Positions 47,871-60,204 are shown, counted from the first letter of the stretch. The stretch: 64,000 bases of DNA from Nymphalis io (GCF_905147045.1 NC_065897.1:4541001-4605000), one strand, 5' to 3'. Made by a program: numbers and translations. The notes: generated from the letters alone by a model not told the origin.

Positions 47871-49264
47871 CTTATAAACTAAAAAAATCCTTATTGAAAT
47901 AAATAACACACATATGAAAGTTCATATTCGTTTAAAATATTTTCTGCAAATACAGATTACTATTGACATTTTGTTATTTAATTCAAGAGATATCATCTAT
48001 TTATATCATATAATATCTCGATATTTAAATAAACGTATGGGAAAAAATAAATGGGGCGTGTAGAAAGATTTATTAGCAGAGCAGATGGATAGATCGCTGG
48101 GCTTGATACTGATTCTATTTATAATAGTGGTTTACATCTTACTTTTTGAAAAATATGATGTAGCTTAAGTCAGGATGTGTAGTTATTTATTGAAAATACT
48201 ATAGATGCCTGCAAACAATGTGTTTTAAATTATATGCTTTTACTGTATTTTATAGCATTTAACCTATTATTTTATACACGTAAATCAATCAGCGTTAATA
48301 TAATCTATATTGGTGTATAATAGTATATGAAATCACTGGATTAATTTCAACAAATTGTTATAAATTCCCTAATCAGGATTTACACGGTGAAAGGAAAATG
48401 GTCGAACGTTTTGCGATTTTTCTGGCTAATATTTTCAGAGGTAAGTATTTGCTAAAGGCAATCATAGAAGGTACCGCGCTACTATGGCGTTTAATAATTC
48501 TTAGTAATAACTCTCATTATAAAGAAGAAACTCTAACAAAGGTGTGAGATAAAATGTTACTAAAAAATCAAAGCCCTGGGGAAAATATTAACGTGTCACC
48601 TTTGTATTGAAAAATACTTCCTTATTCCATTAGTTATTTCTTTATTTTCGTGACCGTATTTTGTACTGTGATTAAAATGTTACGAGGTTCGAAAATTCGT
48701 CGAACATTGTCTAAAATATGAGAAAAAATTGCGAAAGTAACGTAGCGGTTTTCAGCAAAATTTGTAATGTAAAGTTAAAAATGATTCTACGAATTGAGGA
48801 TTATTTCAGCAATATTTTTTTCCTCGAAATCTCTAACATATCTGAAATTTTAAATTGAAATCTAATTCTTTCCTTTTTTCGTATTATAAGTAATTAAACT
48901 TTGTATAACTCTTTACTTAGTTTTAGAGTGAGGATATAAGGTTCGTGTTACATTCAAATCAAAACCTCATATTAGATACACAATATTTAGTATAAGTTGG
49001 AATTGAACCCGCCTTATCTCCAATTAAATAACATAGGTATGTAAGTATATATATCTGATTTATACACAACATATTACAAATAATGAAACTCCATGTTTTT
49101 AATCATCATATTAGTAAAGGAATGTGTTGGATTCCATCTACAATCTAATCTACAGGATCTAATTAAGCAATTTGTAATGGTATTTGCAATTAAATGCAAG
49201 TACGAATAGAGTTGCAATAGATACCTGGCGGTTACGGTGATACAGGCTCATGTCAGCTGATTGG
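47871..49264. other. AT-rich intergenic region
   Basis: No gene or clear repeat is recognised. Confidence 0.4.
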
Positions 49265-49549
49265 ATAATAATAATAATAAATTTATTTATTCTCTCCCAC
49301 AGACAATAATGTTTACCTATTTTCTTTTTTTTTGTAATATATATAAATACAGTTATATGTGGGAGACAGGAGCCCAAACTAGGTAGCCCTGTGCTAAGGG
49401 TCTCCTGGCTCCCCCTCTTGAGTAAGGAACTATTTATTTGTTTAATTTTATAGAAAACAGGAGAAGCACTAAAGCTTTTACAATATATTATCTAGTAATA
49501 AGTTATACTTATGCTAATAGAAATAAAGAGATAATGTATGCTTGTGAAT

Positions 49550-49576
49550 ATGTGCGTGTGAGCGCATGTGTATGGG

Positions 49577-49611
<35 letters not shown>

Positions 49612-49660
49612 GGTTGTGTCTGTGTGTCTTGTATGTATGTGTATATATGGTGTGTAGATT
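49550..49660. repeat. (GT)n microsatellite in LINE 3' region
   Basis: Imperfect GT/TG repeat with GTAT and GCGT interruptions, inside the 3' untranslated part of the minus-strand LINE. Confidence 0.9.
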
Positions 49661-49702
49661 ATTTTTTTACTACAATTGCTTGTTTATTATTAATGTATTA
49701 AA

Positions 49703-51486
49703 TTAATAATTTTCTATCTCTTCATAGTCCAGTTTTAAAAGCCAGTCAGTTAATTTCCTCTCACATGCGAATTTTAGTAAATTTGAAATAGAGAGTAATT
49801 TATTTAATTTATTGTAAGGCCTGGCTGCTTTAAAATCAAATAACTTTTGGGCAAAAAATATTTTGACCATTACAGATTTACATACTTCATAAGATCTTCT
49901 AGAGTCAGCTATATCAATCAGTGATGCCTTAATCTTGGAGTGTTTTTTTAAAATGATGTTCAAAATGTAAAGTTTTCTGACTGCTAGAACATTTGCTTCC
50001 CTATATAGGTCTACAGTAGGAAATATGCGTGGCTTAGAGGGAGCTACTTTAAGTATCATTCTTTGAGCTCTTTCAACTTCAATTATGTGCGTTTTGTTAG
50101 AACCACCCCATACAGTTATACAGTATGCTATTAAAGATTGACATAATGATATATAAACAGTCCTGATGAGGGTCCAGTCAGCGATATGTCTCATATTTTT
50201 GAAAACATATGTAAGTTTTCTGAGTTTTTGGCTTGATTGTTTTAGATGCCCTTTAAAATTAAGATTTTTATCAATTGTTATACCTAAGTATTTAGTTTGA
50301 TCTGTTTTATTAATAATGGGACAGGCACATTTGGTATGATCTGCTAGATTACATGAATGAGCTACTAATTGATGTGATATTGTATTATTAGGTGTGTTGC
50401 GTATTGAAAAAACTATGTATTGAGTTTTACTTGGATTCAAAGTGAGGGTATTATAAGCCATCCAGTGATTAACCGTATTAAAACCTTCTTGTGCAAATTC
50501 AAATACTTCATTCCATGTTTTACCGTGAAATGTAAGTGTGGTATCACCTGCATATGATATTATTTTACAATTTCTTAGCTTTAGGTTACAAAGTTCATTT
50601 ATATAGCAAAGAAATAGAGTTGGGTAAAACCCAAAATGCTACTCTGCGGAATTCCATAAGTGACAGATCTCTCATTGCTGTTAACGTCACCTATTTTAAC
50701 CTGCTGGGAGCGATCTAGCAGATAATTTTGTAAAAGTTGTAGTTGTCTATCTCTAATGCTTAAACTGTCTAGCTTCTCGATCATTTTATTCAAAGAGACT
50801 GTATCGAATGCCTTCTGAAGATCAATAAAAATAGTTAGGTATTTTTCTTTATTGTCTAATTTGGCTACTATGAAATCCGCAACAGAATGAACTGCATCTG
50901 AGGTTGATTTTCCTTTCCTAAAGCCATATTGTGTATCTGCGATTAAATTTTTATCTTCCAAATATTTAACAAGTCTATTATTTATAATTTTTTTAAGTAT
51001 TTTAGAGAGAGATGGTCATATCGAGATTGGACGGTAATTTGATGCAAGGTTTCTGTCTTCGGCTTTAAAGATGGGTATAACTATGGATTTCTTGAGAGAA
51101 ACAGGAAATATACCTTCGGATAAACATCTATTAAAAATGTAGGTGAGCGGAGTCACAATAAATTCAATTAGACATTTGAGTATCTTGGAGGTTATGCCAT
51201 CCCAGCCAGGACTACAGTTTGATTTTAGGTCGATTATAAGTCTACATATTTCATCTTTTGTAGTGCTTAAGAGAACGAATGAGTTTTGTATAGATGATGT
51301 TCGAAAGATATTAGTGAAGGTGGTTGGTAGGTTTGAGGTTATTTTTGAGGCCAGATCAGCACCTATGCTTGCAAAGTATTTGTTTACTGAGTTTACTGAT
51401 TCCAGGGGTGTTTTATTTATATCAAGGAGTTCAAAAGGTTGGTTTGTAGTTTTATTTAAGTTATTGATATTTTTATTATGTTCCAT
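49703..51486 (-). pseudogene. LINE reverse transcriptase, disrupted
   Basis: Conserved blocks in order: SPGWDGITSKIL, NYRPIS (then an in-frame TGA at 51018-51016), QYGFRKGKST, FIDLQKAFDTVS, GIPQSSILG (usual GIPQGS), a frameshift at about 50620-50640, SYAGDTTL, and the C-terminal KYLGITIDKNL block. The catalytic YADD is YAGD here (50543-50554), removing one of the two metal-binding aspartates. With the stop and the frameshift it cannot make active enzyme. Confidence 0.88.
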
Positions 51487-51870
51487 ATTTTTTTGTTATT
51501 ATTTCCAGCGGCCTTAACTTCATTTCTTTCGTAGTCCCTCTTACATTTTTTTAAAATTTGATTACAAAAATTCCTGTAACGTTTGTATGTAATTCTTAGT
51601 CTCATTATTTACCTCTTTCTTTATTTTGTAGTGCATTCTATCCCTAGTTCTTATGCATTTCAGCAAACCTATGGTGATCCAGGGTTTTTTAATTATTTTA
51701 CTTCAAGGAAGTCTATTGGTAATTGTGTTTTTCAAAATAATGTTTTGTATAAGTTTAATAAATATGTTCAGGCACTGATCTGGATTGTTATTTATATTAT
51801 ATATCTCACTAAACAACATGGATGGATAACAATAGGTTATAATTATGCGCATGCCATATCTTAATTGAAT
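51487..51870 (-). pseudogene. LINE endonuclease-RT linker remnant
   Basis: Minus-strand frames give KPWITIGLLKCIRTRDRMH, then after a frame change YKRYRNFCNQILKKCKRDYE, typical of the segment between the endonuclease and RT of CR1/Jockey-group ORF2. Broken by several stops. Confidence 0.7.
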
Positions 51871-52113
51871 GTATTTAGATATTATTTTAATTTTCGTTAC
51901 TAGACTTGGAACTATGATATTCATAAAAGTAAATTTGAATTGATATAATAAATCGTTATTATTTTATTACCTTTTTAAGAATTTTGCTTAAAATATTATT
52001 ATAATATATTTATTATAACTATAAAAATAAATAAAGAATTAATACATTTAATTGATTTCTTAATATGAGATGTGTTTTAATGTGCCAGGGTACAATTTCA
52101 ACCGAAGTTTCAT
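51871..52113. other. AT-rich spacer
   Basis: No feature seen. Confidence 0.4.
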
Positions 52114-52410
52114 TAACAGCCTGTTAATGTCCCACAGCTGGGCTAAGGCCTCCTCTCCATTTCTGAGGAGAAGGTTTGGAGCTTATTCCACCACGCTGCT
52201 CTAATGCGGGTTGGTAGAATACACAAGTAGCAGAATTTCAATGAAATTAGACACATGCAGGTTTCCTCACGATGTTTTCCTTCACCGTCAAGCACGAGAT
52301 GAATTATAAACACAAATCAAACACATGAAATTTCAGTGGTGCTTGCCCGGGTTTGAACCCACGATCATCGGTTAAGATTCACGCGTTCACCACTAGGCCA
52401 ACTTGACTTA
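52114..52410 (-). repeat. Metulj-like SINE, full length
   Basis: From CAGCCTGTTAATGTCCCACA through ACGATGTTTTCCTTCACCGT to the head complement CGTTCACCACTAGGCCAACT. All blocks are present. Confidence 0.87.
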
Positions 52411-52526
52411 CCGAGACTTGCACCGAAGTTTCAGTTGACCCTAAAATAAAACTTATTTGAAAGGATGTATCCAATTTTTCACCAAATGCAGTTATTGTAG
52501 ATGCCTTAGTGTAATGTACAGTAAGT

Positions 52527-53170
52527 AATTGAGCCTAAGCATCTACCTTCAACAGCACCAACTAGCTTCTGTAAACTGAGCCCAGTACATGTCTTCGGTC
52601 TTACTATTTACACGTCTTCCATAGGTTATCAGTTGATGAAAGAACCAGGGAGCCCACACTTATATATTCTCACAGAGAACACAGATTACAGTTTTTATGA
52701 CAACACGTAGACCGTTCAGATCGGATATCGATGAGAAGATAAGTTCAATGCATGTGGCGCTGTAGTTACGCGTCTATCCAATAGGAACGTTTCTCTTCGG
52801 TTGAAGAAACCTTTCAAGAATTATGAATCAAGAAAGTACTCAAACTCATTCCACAAAAAACTGGATAAATCTTCTTTTTTTTATAGAATAGGAAGGCGGA
52901 TGAGCATATCACCACCAACCTTGGGAACTAAGATGTTATGTCCCTTGTGCCTGTAATTACACTGGCTCACTCACCCTTCAAACCGGAACACAACAATACC
53001 AAGTACTGCTGTTTTGCGGTAGAATGTCTGATGGTACCTACACAGACGAGCTTGCATAAAGCTCTACCACCAGTAACCAGTAAATCTTGTTTCTAAAGAT
53101 TATATTGTGTTATAAAATGAAAGTAAAATTAATAATTAAATTTATAGTATAAATTTTCGATTCGGAACAC
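52527..53170 (+). repeat. Dispersed repeat D, right copy, interrupted
   Basis: Second copy of the repeat at 31342-31850, with clearly alignable blocks on both sides of a T-family insertion at 52876-53085. Substitutions and indels are many, so the two copies are old relative to the RTE insertion. Confidence 0.65.
52876..53085 (-). repeat. T-family repeat nested in repeat D
   Basis: From TTTTTTTTATAGAATAGGAA through GCCTGTAATTACACTGGCTC to GACGAGCTTGCATAAAGCTC, with a deletion after GAGCATAT that removes the TTACCATCAGGTGG block. Confidence 0.82.
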
Positions 53171-53459
53171 TTAGGATAAAAGCTTTTATGATACTAAGAG
53201 CTAACTATCAAGCAATTTCTATTTGAGACGAATCGAAATAATAATTTTTGTATAAGTATTACTAGCAAATATTTCAACGATAAATTAGTAGAAAAAATGT
53301 TACATAATATTTACACGGCCTTATTTTCTCCAAAAATATCCAATTACATCGAGGGACCAATGTACTCTATAGTTATACCTACGGATATAATAAAGTTTAT
53401 CACAATTCGTGTTTTGTCGGATGACCTCAATTTGTTACGAAACTAAATTGCATTTCATG
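53171..53459. other. AT-rich spacer
   Basis: No feature recognised. Confidence 0.4.
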
Positions 53460-53640
53460 TCAGCCGTAATACCAGAACCCCGAATCTTAGAATCGATCAC
53501 ATACAAGAACGAGTAAATACGTCGTGCTTGTGAGATCCTCGTGAAATGGGATTATTCCGAATGCGCCTTCTTACAGACGTGATCTATCGATGGAGGCATC
53601 TGTCGCTTTCGATTTACTTTCGGAGTTCATGTTTTCTTAA
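53460..53640 (+). repeat. Dispersed repeat E, right copy
   Basis: Matches the minus strand of about 12020-12190 over roughly 140-180 bases. Shared stretches include GAAATGGGATTATTC, AATGCGCCTTCTTACAGACG and TCTGTCGCTTTCGATT. Confidence 0.65.
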
Positions 53641-54405
53641 ATGCCTTGGTTGTATACATTAAATAATCTGGACTAAATGCTGAAATACGTATATGGAAAA
53701 GGCATGCTATTTTATTAGCATGCTTTTTTCAAAATGGTGATAATTAATTAAAAATAACCCACAAGGTAGTTTATTGGGTCGCTATTAACCACTGACAATG
53801 GATATGTAAAACTGTTAGAATAACTTGTGGCTTAATATTATATAATAAAAACAAACAACAAAAAACTGTTAAACAAATGTTACCTTAGTAAAAGCATCAT
53901 AGGTTTCGATTTTTTTTTGTATATTTTTATGACGATATATTAAGATTTTTTAATATTTTCCTTTCCTTTTCTAAATGGAGTCTTAATCTCTAATTAGAAA
54001 TTAAGTAATGGGATCGTTTTATTCGGACTCTCAAACTTTGACAAATCGTGTCAAATTTAAAGTCCAAGCGTTCGTTACCGTTTCCTTTACAAAAATGTAT
54101 ATATGATAAAATTGCCTTTAAACTCATTTCATCCGTTGCTTAAAATAGTTTTATTACAAAACACTTCTAAGTTTTACTTAAATTCTATTCTACAAGTGAA
54201 AATAAAAGAACAAAATTCAAGTTTGTGTATTAAAAGATTTATAGATAGCAACACCTTGGGAATGAAACGATTGCCTTCAGGCAGTCTTAAATATTAAATT
54301 ATTAGTGCAAGCAAAAATTCTTCTTAAAATATAAAAATACAAATATTTGGATATGTACTGATTCCATATAATATAATAATGTACTTGTGTTTTGTGATGT
54401 ATCCT
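53641..54405. other. AT-rich intergenic region
   Basis: No gene or clear repeat is recognised. The GCATGC-centred inverted repeat around 53700 (AAAAGGCATGCTATTTTA / TTAGCATGCTTTTTTC) could form a hairpin. Confidence 0.4.
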
Positions 54406-54608
54406 AACTAATATTATAAATGCAAAGTTTATTAGTGTGTTTGTTTGTTATGCTTTCACGCCTAAGCCACTAAAACGATTTTAAAAATTCTTTTATTCCA
54501 TTGGTGAATACAAGCTACATTATCAGTGAGTAAAATAGGGTACATTTTGTCCCCGTATTCCTATGGAAACGGGAATTATCTGGATAAAACCGCGGCCAAA
54601 ACGCTAGT
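54406..54608 (+). mobile_element. Nonautonomous Helitron-like element
   Basis: Starts TATCCTAACTAATATTATAA, then TTATGCTTTCACGCCTAAGC and CACTAAAACGATTTT, a 5' segment common to many short lepidopteran Helitrons. It ends CCGCGGCCAAAACGCTAG, a CTAG terminus. There is no coding capacity. Confidence 0.65.
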
Positions 54609-55440
54609 AATTTATAAAAGAGTGTGTGTGACATGGCGTTAAATATTTAATTATATAGTCTTTTTAACAGTTTTTTGTACTCTGTGGTCTTTCAATTGGG
54701 AATAAGTAAGTATTTATTCATTCGCCCTGTTCATACGCTATTTATTATAGTAACGGACTTTTGACAACTGAACAATAACAATTTCTAAAATGATTTCGTT
54801 TCATAAGCTACACATAATTTCTCATCGCTATTCGTAGAATAATTTTGATTGCTCGCGAATTTTTTTAATATCATCCTGAAGAAAATTCTGAATCAAGTTA
54901 AATTTTTAGTAAAAATAATATTATTAAGTCTCATTGTTATGTTTAAGTTTTCATCTGTTATCATATTATTCGTTTTTTATGATTTTTTTTTATTTAAATT
55001 AACCCATTACTTTATGAATGAAAAACAAATTGATAGTGTGGGTAGAAGTGATAAACCATTATTTTTTCGAAAACATATTTTCATAAATGCAGATATGAAT
55101 TACGCACTGTCAATTGAAACATGAAGGAACATGACTAATCACTCGTGCGGACATCTTCATCCATCATGATGCGCCGTATCATAGACGGACATTCAGCACG
55201 TGATTGAGAGCCGCAATCGATGATTAATTGTTACACGAGAGTAGTAGATTTGGTGAAATATTGACTGTTTTCTATGCTCGTCGGACACAAATATCTGTAT
55301 CAGTTGATCTGGATAATAATATTTGTTATTTTTTTTTACAGAGTGGCTTATAATCATTATAGTACAAATGTACTAATTTAATAATAGAAGTGACGTATCA
55401 ATTTGTTTGTTATCTATGTCATGCAATTTATTACAAAAAA
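54609..55440. other. AT-rich intergenic region
   Basis: No gene or clear repeat is recognised. Confidence 0.4.
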
Positions 55441-55695
55441 AGAAGGCAGATGGAAAAATGGTCCACCTGGTAGTAAATGGTCACCAACGACTAAAGACAT
55501 TGGCGCTATAAGAAATATTAACCGTTATTTACATAGTCACCGAATTTGGGATGCAAAATATAATGTATCTTTAGTTACACTGGCTCACTCACCATTCAAA
55601 CCGGAACATACCAACAAGAATTGATGTTTTCTAGTTGAATATGTGATGAGTGGGTGGTCTCTTCCCAGACGGGCTAGCACAAAACCTTACCACTA
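55441..55695 (-). repeat. T-family repeat, diverged
   Basis: Shows GTCCACCTGGTAGTAAATGG, ACACTGGCTCACTCACCATT and ATGTGATGAGTGGGTGGTCT. Confidence 0.78.
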
Positions 55696-56261
55696 ATGGT
55701 AAGTAAAGATTTACTTTGCAATTCATTTTAAGATATTATATCTTATTATGCCAATGATATAATTAAAAAATGTATAGCAAAATAAACCAGTTAATAACTT
55801 TGAAAAACTTATTTTTAGCACAAACAGAAAATCAGCGTTACACCTTACGTTCGTCGTGAATCTTTATCGTCATTACTCTTCCCTCTCTCTCGCACAATAT
55901 TTTCCTTTATTTCATCCGTTGCGTTCCGTTTTAATATCATATCATTCAATCATAAACATTATATAATATTTTATACACATTAATGTAATAAAATAGGAAC
56001 AGAAAAACACCAGTTTATACTACAATTTAAAATTGTCTTTATACATATATATTCATTTCACAACAGCAAAATATTTTAGCTTGATATATGCGCGCGTCCA
56101 GTCCAGTTTCCATGTTTGGTTTACACGTTGCTTAATTATTATTAAAAGGCTCTTTACATAGTCTATTTAACAAGGTTTTATGAATGCTATACCCAAAATT
56201 TATATGGACATCAACAGAATTTTAGTATGCATGAACAACTGTGTATACATACATACATATT
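55696..56261. other. AT-rich intergenic region
   Basis: No gene or clear repeat is recognised. Confidence 0.4.
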
Positions 56262-56545
56262 CTACCCGGCAGTAGGGTTGTGGAAGTCCATAGGGTCGGG
56301 TAGCACCTACTCGTTAATAATTCTTTCACTGAATATTAATACCCTGATACGTCTTGTTCCATTTGAATGGTGAGTTACCAGTATTATTAATGTATAAATA
56401 ATAAAGACACAATTTTTTAAATGTAAACTATGTAAGTTTGGCGGCTCATTGAAGAAGTGGTTTATAATTATTGCAGTGCATTGTCTATAATATTGACAAT
56501 GGTGGCCACTTATTATCAGGCAACCCATTTGCTCGTTCTGATTTT
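56262..56545 (+). repeat. Degraded T-family repeat
   Basis: Shows GGCAGTAGGGTTGTGGAAGT, GGGTAGCACCTACTCGTTAA and GGTGGCCACTTATTATCAGG. Old copy. Confidence 0.65.
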
Positions 56546-56728
56546 TGAAATGAAAGAAGATATATATAGGATATGAGTAAAACATTTTTTAGGAATACCT
56601 AGTCAACCTATAATACCTAGCAGTCATTTTTATTATAATGGAGTAGTTGTAAGAGAACGAAAAATAGTCTCCGTTCTTCCCTTTCCCACAATTTTTCTTG
56701 AAATATTCAAAATTTAAAACTACATTTT

Positions 56729-56965
56729 TTATAGTATAGGTAGGAGGACGAGCACATGGGCCCCCTGATGGAAAGTGGTCATCAATGCCCAGATATTGGC
56801 ATTGTAAGAAATGTTAACCATCGCTTACATCGCCAATGCACCAGTAATTACACTGATTCACTCACCCTTCAAACCGGAACACAACTGTAACAAATGTTGT
56901 TGTTTTGCGTTAGAATATCTGGTGAGTGGGTGGTACCTAGCCACACAAGCTTACACAAAGCCAGT
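56729..56965 (-). repeat. T-family repeat
   Basis: Reversed copy from ATTTTTTATAGTATAGGTAG through ACTCACCCTTCAAACCGGAA to CACAAGCTTACACAAAGCC. Confidence 0.82.
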
Positions 56966-57476
56966 ATAATACATAGGTAAATACGAGCGATTTCGAATAA
57001 TGTACCGATTTTGTTCTAAAATATGTCTCAATTTTAAAACATCTAAAACATGAAGTTTTTGATGAAAAAAACATTCAACTCTGGTTATTTTTTTGTTTCT
57101 ATAAAATGATTGTATTTAGAACAAGATGTTTGTAATTAGTTCTTACTAAGACTACTAATGATAAAAATGATAAGAAAATTTGAATACAAATGTGACACTA
57201 TTTCTACCTAATAAATTTTATGATTAAGTTGTCGACAAGGCTACGTTTTAGATACATGACTAAGAAGAAATATCACTACTAAAGTAGGTTATGTAAATCT
57301 CAAGCATTATAATTATAATAAAAAAATAGTTTCATCTAAAAAAAAAGTTGAGCTATAGTAATATTGAAGAGTTTGTTTATTTACACATTCATCTCACAAT
57401 TTACCTATCCGATATATTTTTTTTACATTCATCATATTATTTTGATTAAATTATTTGGTACATGGCTATTACTGAT
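56966..57476. other. AT-rich intergenic region
   Basis: No gene or clear repeat is recognised. Confidence 0.4.
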
Positions 57477-57853
57477 TGCCTCGTTGGTCTAGTGGCTAGA
57501 TATAAGGCCGCTGACCCGGAGGTCCTGGGTTCAATTCGCAGGTCGGGCCAATAAGAAGTTATTGGGTTTTTCTGACAGACAATTTTCATTAGCGGCCCAG
57601 GGCTTGGAAGTTGAATGTGTGTACACTCCCGTGCCTCAGAAAGTAAGTAAAGCCTTTGATCCTGCGCCCGAACTCCTTTCGGTCGTGTCAGGTTGCCGTC
57701 TTATCGGATTATGGGAGCTAGGGAATAGAGAATGCACCTGTGTGTGCACACACACTTTTGCAGTATAATATCTCCTGCGCAGTTGGCTAATTCTCTCTTA
57801 AAATTTACTGCCGTGGCCGAAATCGGTCTGGAGGACATTATTATTATTATTAC
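57477..57853 (+). repeat. S1 SINE, full length, with (ATT)n tail
   Basis: The only full forward copy. tRNA-like head TGCCTCGTTGGTCTAGTGGC and B-box GGTCCTGGGTTCAATTCGCA, body GAAAGTAAGTAAAGCCTTTG and CCGTCTTATCGGATTATGGG, end CGAAATCGGTCTGGAGGACA, then TTATTATTATTATTA. Pol III internal promoter boxes are largely intact. Confidence 0.87.
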
Positions 57854-58664
57854 ACGGCTAGTATTGAATACATACTATTTGACACTGATCTATTGTTTTC
57901 GGTTTTTTTGCAATATTAATCTCCTTCAGATTTGGCATGGGTACTATTACTTTAGAAAATATTAAAACATATAAAATATACATACTAAAACATTTATAAA
58001 CAATTAACATTAATATTTAACATTTTATATATTTATATTATGTTGTTGCGTTAAAAGTATTTGTTCGGTATTCAGAAACAACCACAATAAAGGTTATTGC
58101 AATTGCATAAACCGTTTAAGCTACTATACATACGAAACCGCTTAAAAGTTCCATTATACAAATGTTACATACGGACAAAAAAAACTGTAAATGGCCCGAC
58201 CCTCAGTTCTCGCAAAGGCATAGAAACAGAATTTCACCATCGTCTCACGACGTGTACATATTTCAATTTAACTACTACCTTTTTATTTTGCAAGCGCAAA
58301 AGAACTCGGAAACAAAAGCGGTAAGCATGATTTTATGACTCGTCGACCATTTTATTTTTATTAGTTTTAGCGAAAAAACATAAATGAGTTATTTTAATTA
58401 ACAACTGGTAGGCTAATGAACCAGCAACTTGATGCGAATTATGAATCAAAAATAATGAAACTACTATTTGGCCTTCGAAAATTGACGAGTATTAACAGTG
58501 TGTTATATATTTCGACGATATTTAATGAAACATTTACACGAAGTCGATTTTCTAGACTAATTTTTTGGTTGCATTCGATCTTTTCAACTTTTGTTTACTC
58601 ATTTGTAACATTTTTTTGTTACAATCGTTTCTACCCCATTAAAGCTTTTATAACTGAGATCTGA
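57854..58664. other. AT-rich region with unassigned open frames
   Basis: Two plus-strand frames, 58097-58324 (75 codons, ending in a basic KRKRTRKQKR) and 58416-58664 (82 codons, with one hydrophobic stretch), have no recognised domain, no convincing splice partners and no second copy. I do not call them genes. Confidence 0.3.
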
Positions 58665-58785
58665 ACCAAGCACGAGTTGAATCATAAGTACAAATTAACC
58701 AAATAAAAAAAAAAACAGAGGTATTAGACCGAGTTTGAACCCGCAATGTTTTGTTAAGATTTAGGTGTTCCAACCAATGGACGCT
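58665..58785 (-). repeat. Degraded Metulj-like SINE, head half
   Basis: Shows ACCAAGCACGAGTTGAATCA, CCGAGTTTGAACCCGCAATG and TGTTCCAACCAATGG, matching the head side of the family. Confidence 0.6.
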
Positions 58786-59114
58786 AAATATATATAAAAT
58801 TTCTAAGATAAATCGTACACGTTATTATTATTTTATCATTGTTAATGGAAATAGAACTTTCTCTATAAGTATTAATTAAAATGAAACATGACAGGTTAAA
58901 CGAACAAATCTCAGAATAACAGAGCCGAAGGGTTGGCAAATCCTTAACGTCATAATCCCTCAAGGGGCTTAAGGATTATAGACTCAAAGGTTTCCTCTAC
59001 GATAACGAAGCTGTTTATTGATTTTATGACAAAATAACTACTTCCTTAAAGCGCCAACTATATCTTTTATTTTGTATTCCTTATATCGTTAATGTATCAC
59101 TAAGCTTGGAAAAC
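58786..59114. other. AT-rich intergenic region
   Basis: No gene or clear repeat is recognised. Confidence 0.4.
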
Positions 59115-59245
59115 TAGATGTTATATTCGTTGTGCCTGAAGTCACCCATCATACGGAACACAACAGTACTAAGTATTACTATTTGGTTCTAGAATTTGTG
59201 ATGAGTCAATGGCTTCTACCTAGACGGGCTTACCACCAAGTAAAT
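59115..59245 (-). repeat. Degraded T-family repeat
   Basis: Shows TAGATGTTATATTCGTTGTG, CCTGAAGTCACCCATCATAC and TTGTGATGAGTCAATGG. Confidence 0.6.
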
Positions 59246-59656
59246 TTGTATACTTATCTAAAATGTACTTACATATGAATATTATCTCACCATATAGCTA
59301 TAACAAATATGTAATGAATTGCTTTACGGTGATAGTTCAAGGTGCAAAATTGTGAAAGTAAGTAGGGTCTAACTATGATTGATGCTAACATTAGCAACGC
59401 TTTCGAATTTACGATTTATTCTCCAAGTAAATCTGATATCCATTATTTAGTATTCTATTTGAATATACTAATGAATACCCTGTTGATCTTGTCTGTTGGT
59501 GCTTAGCATATAAGATTGCCAACTGCCCAAAAACCAAGTACAATCATTGGTTTTGGGCCTAAACTTTTGTGGTAATAACATATTTTCCGTTCAATTAGAT
59601 TGTCAAAGTGAAAATAATTCACGCATGTGATATTATATGTGTACATAATATCCGTA
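59246..59656. other. AT-rich intergenic region
   Basis: No gene or clear repeat is recognised. Confidence 0.4.
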
Positions 59657-59815
59657 ACCGTAACAGCCTGTGAATGTCCCACTGCTGGGCTAAAGGCCTC
59701 CTCTCCTCTTTTTGAGGAGAAGGTTTGGAGCTTATTCCACCACGCTGCTCCAATGCGGGTTGGTGTCTGTCACACATGTGACAGAATTTCAGTGAAATTA
59801 GACACATGCACATGT
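59657..59815 (-). repeat. Metulj-like SINE, 5'-truncated
   Basis: From CCGTAACAGCCTGTGAATGT through GGAGAAGGTTTGGAGCTTAT to AATTAGACACATGCACATG. The head half is missing. Confidence 0.82.
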
Positions 59816-60204
59816 ACATAATATATCATGCGTGAATTATTAGATGACAGACATATTTTAGTAATGACTTTTAGTTAACAATCAATTAGAATTTTACTTT
59901 TAGTTAACAATCATTTTTCGCCTGACCGCTGCAGAGAATAGACGTGTGTTCATTGCTTCCTTAAACTAGTAAAAAGTGTCCCGGAATTCTATACTTTGTG
60001 TGAAATATACCTAGCATCATAATTGCATCAACAATCTTTTAAACAAAATAATATCGAAGTGCATGTGACAGTAAGAGGAGCCATCCACCTCACACCCGCG
60101 AAAGCAGAGCGGTTGCTATTTTTTGACTCGCTCGCACAGTGACCCTGCGTTTGACGCGTACGCTTATACACGTAAGTTCGTACATCGACTTTATTTAACA
60201 AATA

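Larger units (their letters stand above)
49265..51870 (-). mobile_element. 5'-truncated CR1/Jockey-type LINE, dead
   Basis: Read right to left: end of the endonuclease-RT linker (51870-51490), reverse transcriptase and C-terminal region (51486-49703), then a 3' untranslated region that ends in an (ATT)n tail at about 49266-49284. The 3' region contains CCAGGAGACCCTTAGCACAG and a GT microsatellite. The endonuclease is absent, so the copy is 5'-truncated. The clade is uncertain (CR1, Daphne, Kiri and Jockey are all possible). Confidence 0.8.

Noticed and set aside
49438..49701. Cys/Val-rich open frame
   Set aside because: Translation of a GT microsatellite inside a LINE 3' region.
58416..58664. 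82-codon open frame with a hydrophobic segment
   Set aside because: I considered it as a first exon of a chemoreceptor, but it shows no receptor signature and no downstream exon was found.
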